Source: WS-11 sp964405235 (GTDB lineage Bacteria; Eisenbacteria; RBG-16-71-46). Taken from it: 64,000 nt of DNA. A program made the position numbers and the translations under genes. The DNA lies in assembly GCA_964405235.1 (NCBI GenBank), contig CAYONG010000285.1, positions 1-64,000 on the forward strand, given 5' to 3'. Positions 59,339 to 64,000 of this stretch are shown in pieces; the stretch's first letter is position 1; every line of letters starts with the position of its first letter. Below the pieces are notes generated by a model. That model was not told the DNA's origin. It saw nothing but the letters and a program-made list of their open reading frames with translations, and searched no databases.

Positions 59339-61336
59339 CTACGGCTTCATCGCCGCCACGGCGCCTGCTCCGATCGTCTCCTCCAGGAACGCCACCGCGC
59401 GCTCGTTGAAGTAGATCCGGTTGTCGAGCTTGGCGAACCCGTGTCCTTCGTCGTGCGCGATGAACACGCGGGGGTTCTGGCCGCGGTCCTTGAGGGCGGT
59501 CGCCAGCTGCATCGCTTCCTCCACCGGGACGCGCGGATCGTTGAACCCGTGCGCGATGAAGAAAGGCACCTTCATCTTGTCCACCTTCTGGATGCTCGAG
59601 ACCGAAAGCAGGAAGTCGGGATCTGTGAGCGGACCGTATTCGACCTCGCGCAGCTTGCGCCGGTAGCCGCTGGTCTTCTCGAGGAAGGTCTTGAGATTGA
59701 CGACCCCGACGATGTCCACACACGCGCCGAACATCCGCTCCTTGCGGGCGCCGCGATCGACACGCTCCTGGTCCTCGACGATGCACGCGACCGACATGAA
59801 GCCGCCGTACGAGCCGCCGTACGTCGCGATCCGCCCCGGCATGGCGTGCCCGGCCCGCACCAGCCATTCGGCCGCGTCCACCCCGTCGCGCACGCTGTCC
59901 CAGCGCTTCTTGTAGTCGTCCATCATGTGGAACGCGCGCCCGTAGCCGGTGCTGCCACGGACGTTCGGGAGCATCACGCCAAAGCCTCGCGACAGGAGAT
60001 ATTGGGTCCCGGCGCTGAATCCCGGCCGGCTCTGGCTCTCCGGACCACCGTGGTAGTTGATCACGAACGGGATCGGCGTGCCCTTCTGGTGGCCGGGCGG
60101 GAAGAAGATGAACGCCGCGATTTCCGTGCTGTCGAAGGCGGGATACTTCACCAGCTCGGGTAGCGGGAAGCCCGCGAGGTCGATGCCCTGATCCTCGGTC
60201 CAGGTCAGCTGCCGGGTCGAAGGTGGCGCCGCGTGTTTGCTCGCCTTCGCGAACGTGGTCGCGAACGCGTTGCCGGCGCTGCGGGCGTTGCTGCGCGTCC
60301 ACACCAGCGTCGAGCCACGGAAGCTGCTGGGGAAGGTCACGCCCTTCTCGGTCGGCGGCATCGGCAGCGGCTTGAAGTCCGGGAGCGAGTAGACATAGGT
60401 TACGCCATAGCCGTCCTCGTTGGCCACGACCACCAGGAACTCGCGCGTGTCGTTGGTCCCCGCGCCGTCGATCTCAAACCTGCTCAGCGACGGGAGCGGC
60501 TCGCGTACGGCGCCCGATTTGAGATCCTTCACGTACAGCCGCTTCATACCGTCTTTGAGGTCGGAGGTCATGAGGACGGCGCGCTCTCCCGGCATGTAGC
60601 CGACGATCTCGCAGGCCGCGGTACCGTCGGCCGGCCGGATGGTCAGGTCCTTGAGCTTTCCGGTCGCAACGTCCAGCTCGTGGCACTTGACGTCCGAGGC
60701 CGAGAAGTACTGCTGCACCAGCACACGCGCGCCGTCACGCGTCACGTCCGAAGCCCCCCATGCGCCCGGCTCCCCCAGCAACTTGGTGGCCCTGCCGGCC
60801 GCGAAGTCCCAGCGGTAGAGGTAGAAGTCGTTCGGGCTCGCGTCGTTCGCCGAGTAGATGAAGGCGGAACCGTCGTCGAGCCACTCGTTGACCGACGCCT
60901 GCACCTTGGGATTCGCGAGGATCGGCGAGGTCTCGCCGGTGGCGGGATCGAACAGGGTGAGCTGCGTGTTCTCGTTGCCCCCCCGCGCGTGCATGAGGAC
61001 GACCCGCTTGCCGTCGGGGGACACCGAGAAGCCGGAAAGCCCGTCGGCATAGTCGGTGAGCTTCTTGCTCGTCGTGTTCGCCGGCTCGTACGAGGCGGCC
61101 GCGCCCGCCGCCTTCGGCGTCACGCGGTAGAGCTGGTTCACGCCGTCCGGCCAGTCGCGCAGGAGCAGCGAGCCGTCGGGGAGGATGGTCGGGGCGCCGG
61201 GCGTGCGGATCTTGAGGAACTGCTGGATGGTGGCGGGGGACTTCGATCCCGCGTCGGCCGCGCATACGGCGCGCGGCGTGGCGACGAAACCGAGGCCGAT
61301 GGCGAGACACACGGCGAGAGTGAAGAAACGACGCAT
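59339..61336 (-). CDS. Exported S9 (prolyl oligopeptidase-family) serine peptidase
   Basis: A 665-residue enzyme with signal peptide MRRFFTLAVCLAIGLGFVATPRAVCAAD. N-terminal half is a beta-propeller gate (KLTDYADGLSGFSVSPDGKR, QASVNEWLDDGSAFIYSAND). The catalytic domain has ATYGGSYGGFMSVAC with Ser509, GFNDPRVPVEEA (Asp) and HDEGHGFAKLDN (His), the complete triad in family order. It cleaves short exported peptides in the periplasm, perhaps feeding the peptide importer 2 kb away. Monocistronic; a 12-bp hairpin follows its stop. Confidence 0.95.
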   Translation of the reverse strand: MRRFFTLAVCLAIGLGFVATPRAVCAADAGSKSPATIQQFLKIRTPGAPTILPDGSLLLRDWPDGVNQLYRVTPKAAGAAASYEPANTTSKKLTDYADGLSGFSVSPDGKRVVLMHARGGNENTQLTLFDPATGETSPILANPKVQASVNEWLDDGSAFIYSANDASPNDFYLYRWDFAAGRATKLLGEPGAWGASDVTRDGARVLVQQYFSASDVKCHELDVATGKLKDLTIRPADGTAACEIVGYMPGERAVLMTSDLKDGMKRLYVKDLKSGAVREPLPSLSRFEIDGAGTNDTREFLVVVANEDGYGVTYVYSLPDFKPLPMPPTEKGVTFPSSFRGSTLVWTRSNARSAGNAFATTFAKASKHAAPPSTRQLTWTEDQGIDLAGFPLPELVKYPAFDSTEIAAFIFFPPGHQKGTPIPFVINYHGGPESQSRPGFSAGTQYLLSRGFGVMLPNVRGSTGYGRAFHMMDDYKKRWDSVRDGVDAAEWLVRAGHAMPGRIATYGGSYGGFMSVACIVEDQERVDRGARKERMFGACVDIVGVVNLKTFLEKTSGYRRKLREVEYGPLTDPDFLLSVSSIQKVDKMKVPFFIAHGFNDPRVPVEEAMQLATALKDRGQNPRVFIAHDEGHGFAKLDNRIYFNERAVAFLEETIGAGAVAAMKP

Positions 61337-61533
61337 CGCGGGGCTCCTGGTTCGGGGTTACGGCCCGCACGGCGCCAGAACGGCGCCGCAACAACGGCGG
61401 CACGGGCAGACGGCGGGACGGCACTGGGCAAGGTACCGCGTCACGGGCGGCGGGTGAAGGCGGAACGGTGGTTCCCGCCGGTCAACATGCCCCCGGACTC
61501 GGCCGATAGAGATGGGTAAAGGAGGTCCCGGAC

Positions 61534-63138
61534 GTGAGCGAAAGCCATCGACGAATCCGACCTGCCCCGCCCCAAGTCGCGCCGGCCCGCCATCGGCTGC
61601 GCCGGCGCTGTTTCGCGCTCGCCCTTGCCCTCCTCGCGGCCTGCGCGCTCCCGGGCTGCGCGGCGCTGAGCGGCCACGGCGAGACGACGCGAAATGTCCC
61701 GCCGCCACCCGCATCGCTCCCTCCTGTCTGCTACGACTGCTTCTGGCAGTACCAGCCCGCAGGATTCCGGGAGGAGCTGAACCACTGGTACGAGTCGCAC
61801 CCGTCTCCCGATCCGCTCCTGGATGCCGACCGCAGATACCTGCTGGCGCGCGTCAAGGACGATCCCGACGCCCTGTGCTCGGCGCGGCGGGCCTTCGAGG
61901 CGCTGCGCGACACGGTCAAGAACCCCGCGCGCCGGCTCATGATCGACGAGGCGCTGGCCTTCACCGCGGCCGAGTGCGGCGCCGACGTGGGTGCCGGGTT
62001 CGGCCGCGCCTCGCGGTCCGCCGCGGCGGCGGGTCAGCCGTTCAAGGCCGACGTGTACCGCCGCATCGCCGATGGGAACTTCGTGCCCCGGATCGGCGAG
62101 GTCGAGATCCGCAGGCGACTGGAGGTCCCCCCGGGCACCACGGCCTACGTCCTGGGCGCGAGCACGATTCGGATCGCCGCCGGCGAGCGGATCGGCGTTC
62201 AGATGGAGCGCACGGTGAGGGACTGGCTCTCATATCAGCTCGCCTGGGACTTCTCGGAGCGCCCGGCGAACCGTGACGATCTGATCAACTGGCACGAAGG
62301 CAGCAGGCTGCGCGACATCATGGAGGCGGTCCCGGCCGAGATCGTCCCGCTCCCCGGCATCCTGGCGGTGCGCCAGGGCGACCGCTGGCTCGCGGCCGAC
62401 GAGAACGGTGTATTCCGCTTCCAGGTGCTCATCGACAAAGTGCAGTACCCGACGACGCGGGTCTACAAGGATGTGGCGCTGCTGGTCGACACCCACGGCA
62501 TCGCGTCTCTGGTCGAGCCCGCGGTTCGGCGCGACGCGCGCCTCGTTGTCGGATGCTGCGATACACCCTTCAAGGCGCAGGCTGCATGGTGGCTCGCCTC
62601 GCTCGGGATCGACGTCTACTACCCGTGCGACCGTGCGGCCGGCGATCTGCTCGGCTATGAAGGCAAGGGCACGCTGCTCGGCTCGGCCCCGGTCCGCGCC
62701 CAGGACGGTATCGCGGTGATCGGCGACCGCCCGGTGCGATTCTCGGTCTTGGAGACGGTGGTGGTGGAAGACACCGACGTGGACGGCGGTAACCAGTACT
62801 ACGACGCCCCGGCGCGTTACTTCCGTCGCCTGGCGGAGTCGCTCCCGCTCAAGCTGGAGATCGTGAAGGTCACCGGACCCGACCAGTCCATCCGGCTCGT
62901 GGAGCGGGCGCTGGAGCTCGGCGCCGAGGCGATCGCCGTGCGCGCTCGCACCGACGAGGACGCCCGCCCGGTCCGCGAATGGCTCGCCGGCTCGCCTACC
63001 CGAAGAGCGGTGCTCTTCCACACCGCCCCCTACCCCGCCGGCTACGCACTCTTCCTCGAGTTTCCGCTGCAGACGACGTTCGGAGATCCGCGGCCGCGCT
63101 TCCTCGTGGAGCAGAGCGCGGCCGAACGCCGGCCCTGA
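61534..63138 (+). CDS. Lipoprotein of unknown function
   Basis: A 534-residue exported lipoprotein. GTG 61534 follows GGAGG (61521-61525) at 8 nt. After a short basic stretch, ALALALLAACALPGCAALSG contains a lipobox (LPGC). The rest is a mixed alpha/beta soluble protein: VPPGTTAYVLGASTIRIAAG near 205, YKDVALLVDTHGIASLVEPA near 310, RLVVGCCDTPFKAQAAWWLA near 330, DVYYPCDRAAGDLLGYEGKG near 365. I do not recognise a family or an active site. It stands alone between divergent or spaced genes and is followed by a YaiI-family gene. Confidence 0.7.
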   Translation: MSESHRRIRPAPPQVAPARHRLRRRCFALALALLAACALPGCAALSGHGETTRNVPPPPASLPPVCYDCFWQYQPAGFREELNHWYESHPSPDPLLDADRRYLLARVKDDPDALCSARRAFEALRDTVKNPARRLMIDEALAFTAAECGADVGAGFGRASRSAAAAGQPFKADVYRRIADGNFVPRIGEVEIRRRLEVPPGTTAYVLGASTIRIAAGERIGVQMERTVRDWLSYQLAWDFSERPANRDDLINWHEGSRLRDIMEAVPAEIVPLPGILAVRQGDRWLAADENGVFRFQVLIDKVQYPTTRVYKDVALLVDTHGIASLVEPAVRRDARLVVGCCDTPFKAQAAWWLASLGIDVYYPCDRAAGDLLGYEGKGTLLGSAPVRAQDGIAVIGDRPVRFSVLETVVVEDTDVDGGNQYYDAPARYFRRLAESLPLKLEIVKVTGPDQSIRLVERALELGAEAIAVRARTDEDARPVREWLAGSPTRRAVLFHTAPYPAGYALFLEFPLQTTFGDPRPRFLVEQSAAERRP

Positions 63139-63198
63139 CCCTCGGGGCATCGCGCTGCAACCTCACGCCCGGGCAACCACCGTGACGCCCTGATGAGG

Positions 63199-63204
63199 TA
63201 TGCT
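63199..63204 (+). promoter_or_regulatory. -10 box TATGCT before the YaiI-family gene
   Basis: TATGCT overlaps a TTG that could open the same frame (63204), so that codon cannot serve as the start of a transcript made from here. No good -35 is visible. Confidence 0.35.
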
Positions 63205-63272
63205 TGCTCGTTCGGTTCCTCGACCCCCCAGGGTCGGGCGGCTTCCGAACCAGGCCCCCCGGAGGTCCACCC

Positions 63273-63758
63273 CTGCACATCTACGTTGATGCCGACGCCT
63301 GTCCGGTAAAGCAGGAGATCTATCGGGTCGCACAACGCTACGACCTCGGCGTGACCCTTGTGGCGGGTTCCTGGATGAGGATCCCGGACGGCGGGCGTGT
63401 CGCCCTCGAGATCGTGGATCAGGGCTTTGATGCGGCGGACGATTGGATCGTCGCGCACGCCTCGTCCGATGACATCGTGATCACGGGGGACATCCCGCTC
63501 GCGGCCCGGTGCCTCGAGAAGGGAGCCCATGCGCTGGGCCCCACGGGCCACCCGTTCACCGAGTCGAACATCGGAGAGGTGCTGGCGACGCGAAACCTGC
63601 TCGCCGAGATGCGTGGCGCCGGCCGGGTGATGATCGGACCCCCGCCGTTCGACCCGCGAGATCGTTCCCGGTTCCTGCAGGCACTCGACCGGCAGATCCA
63701 GGGGCTGCGAAGCCTGCGAACCCGTCGCGAAGAGTCAGGTCAGCCGCGTGAAGCCTGA
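63273..63758 (+). CDS. YaiI/YqxD (UPF0178/DUF188) family protein with a CTG start
   Basis: A 161-residue PIN/NYN-like protein. Homologues begin M-HIYVDADACPVK; here the matching codon is CTG 63273 (LHIYVDADACPVKQEIYRVA), with GGAGG at 63261-63265 and a 7-nt gap, so a CTG start is best supported. Earlier in-frame TTG 63204 is in the -10 box. Conserved acidic motifs are VDADACP and DDIVITGDIPLA, which would bind metal if it is a nuclease; family function is not established. Its stop overlaps the SWIM gene by 11 nt. Confidence 0.85.
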   Translation: MHIYVDADACPVKQEIYRVAQRYDLGVTLVAGSWMRIPDGGRVALEIVDQGFDAADDWIVAHASSDDIVITGDIPLAARCLEKGAHALGPTGHPFTESNIGEVLATRNLLAEMRGAGRVMIGPPPFDPRDRSRFLQALDRQIQGLRSLRTRREESGQPREA

Positions 63759-64000
63759 GGCTCCGATCGACACGTTGGCGGCGGAGATGATCGACGCCGT
63801 CCGAGCCAACGCAGGGCACTTCCCGACCTACATCCAGAGTCGGGGACGCTCGTATCTGGCCGATGGCCGCGTCGGGCCACTCGAGGTCGAAGGGAACCGG
63901 GTCGGCGCGACCGTCCGCGGCAGCCGGAACTACCGGACCCTCTGGCAGTGGGACGGCAAGATCGCCGACCCCCACTGCACCTGTCCGGCGGGTCCGATCT
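63748..64000 (+). CDS. SWIM zinc-finger protein, 3' end outside window
   Basis: 84 complete codons are visible from GTG 63748, overlapping the YaiI gene by 11 nt; ATG 63787 is an alternative. The text YIQSRGRSYLADGRVGPLEV...GSRNYRTLWQWDGKIAD...HCTCPAG fits the start of a SWIM domain (first Cys-x-Cys of CxCxnCxH). Such N-terminal SWIM domains commonly precede SNF2-type helicases, but the rest is outside the window, so the family beyond SWIM is not assigned. Confidence 0.7.
   Translation, partial: MKPEAPIDTLAAEMIDAVRANAGHFPTYIQSRGRSYLADGRVGPLEVEGNRVGATVRGSRNYRTLWQWDGKIADPHCTCPAGPI

Noticed and set aside
63204..63272. TTG start for the YaiI-family gene
   Set aside because: TTG 63204 overlaps the TATGCT box, and the extra 23 residues have no family match. 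CTG 63273 has a ribosome-binding site and matches homologue starts.

Overview
The window is 64 kb of very GC-rich, almost fully coding bacterial DNA with no rRNA, tRNA, CRISPR array, insertion sequence or prophage that I can see. No taxonomic marker gene is present. High GC, many ATGA/GTGA/TGATG translational overlaps, very large secreted beta-propeller proteins, and three secreted proteins ending in a FlgD-like/Por-like sorting domain together suggest an uncultured Gram-negative lineage such as Candidatus Eisenbacteria or a related FCB-side phylum. This is inference.

Layout. (1) 1-9731, plus strand: a tight eight-gene operon of glycogen synthase (5' end cut off), an ATP-grasp ligase, an S51/GAT-like hydrolase, a CBM48-like/esterase fusion, a second ATP-grasp ligase, a second esterase, a GCS2-type ligase fused to two CBS domains, and an aspartoacylase-like metallo-hydrolase. 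It looks like a system for making and trimming an amide- or ester-linked product tied to glycogen. (2) 9760-23770: a 2653-residue secreted matrixin/beta-propeller protein with a small secreted partner (minus), a divergent TPR-CHAT caspase-like protein (plus), and a secreted SBBP-repeat protein (minus). (3) 24117-36029: a dispersed reductive pyrimidine degradation set (PreT, dihydropyrimidinase, beta-ureidopropionase, methylmalonate-semialdehyde dehydrogenase), mixed with an NTF2-amidohydrolase fusion, unknown coupled genes, a GT-C glycosyltransferase and a frameshifted mini-gene. (4) 36190-39532: small protein/nucleotidyltransferase, GHKL ATPase, small protein/nucleotidyltransferase, laid out like a defence or toxin-antitoxin island. 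(5) 39556-43416: Nudix hydrolase, phosphodiester glycosidase-like protein, FnIII/sorting-domain secreted protein, TPR-like protein and a YdjM-like membrane protein. (6) 43419-47663: molybdenum hydroxylase operon (L, GIY-YIG-like, S, M order). (7) 47786-53440: outer-membrane-like protein, then hydrolase, membrane protein, flavin monooxygenase, GtrA and FAD oxidase. (8) 53554-57129: peptide ABC importer binding protein and two permeases without ATPases. (9) 57142-64000: GT-C/TPR membrane protein, S9 peptidase, unknown lipoprotein, YaiI-family protein with a CTG start, and the beginning of a SWIM zinc-finger protein.

How the genes work together. Regions 3 and 6 both point to nucleobase catabolism, but PreA and the beta-alanine aminotransferase are not here. 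Regions 1 and 4 are the best candidates for undescribed systems. Several start codons lie 7-8 nt after a TAnnnT -10 box, which suggests that leaderless transcripts are used. All functional calls come from motif reading alone, without database searches.
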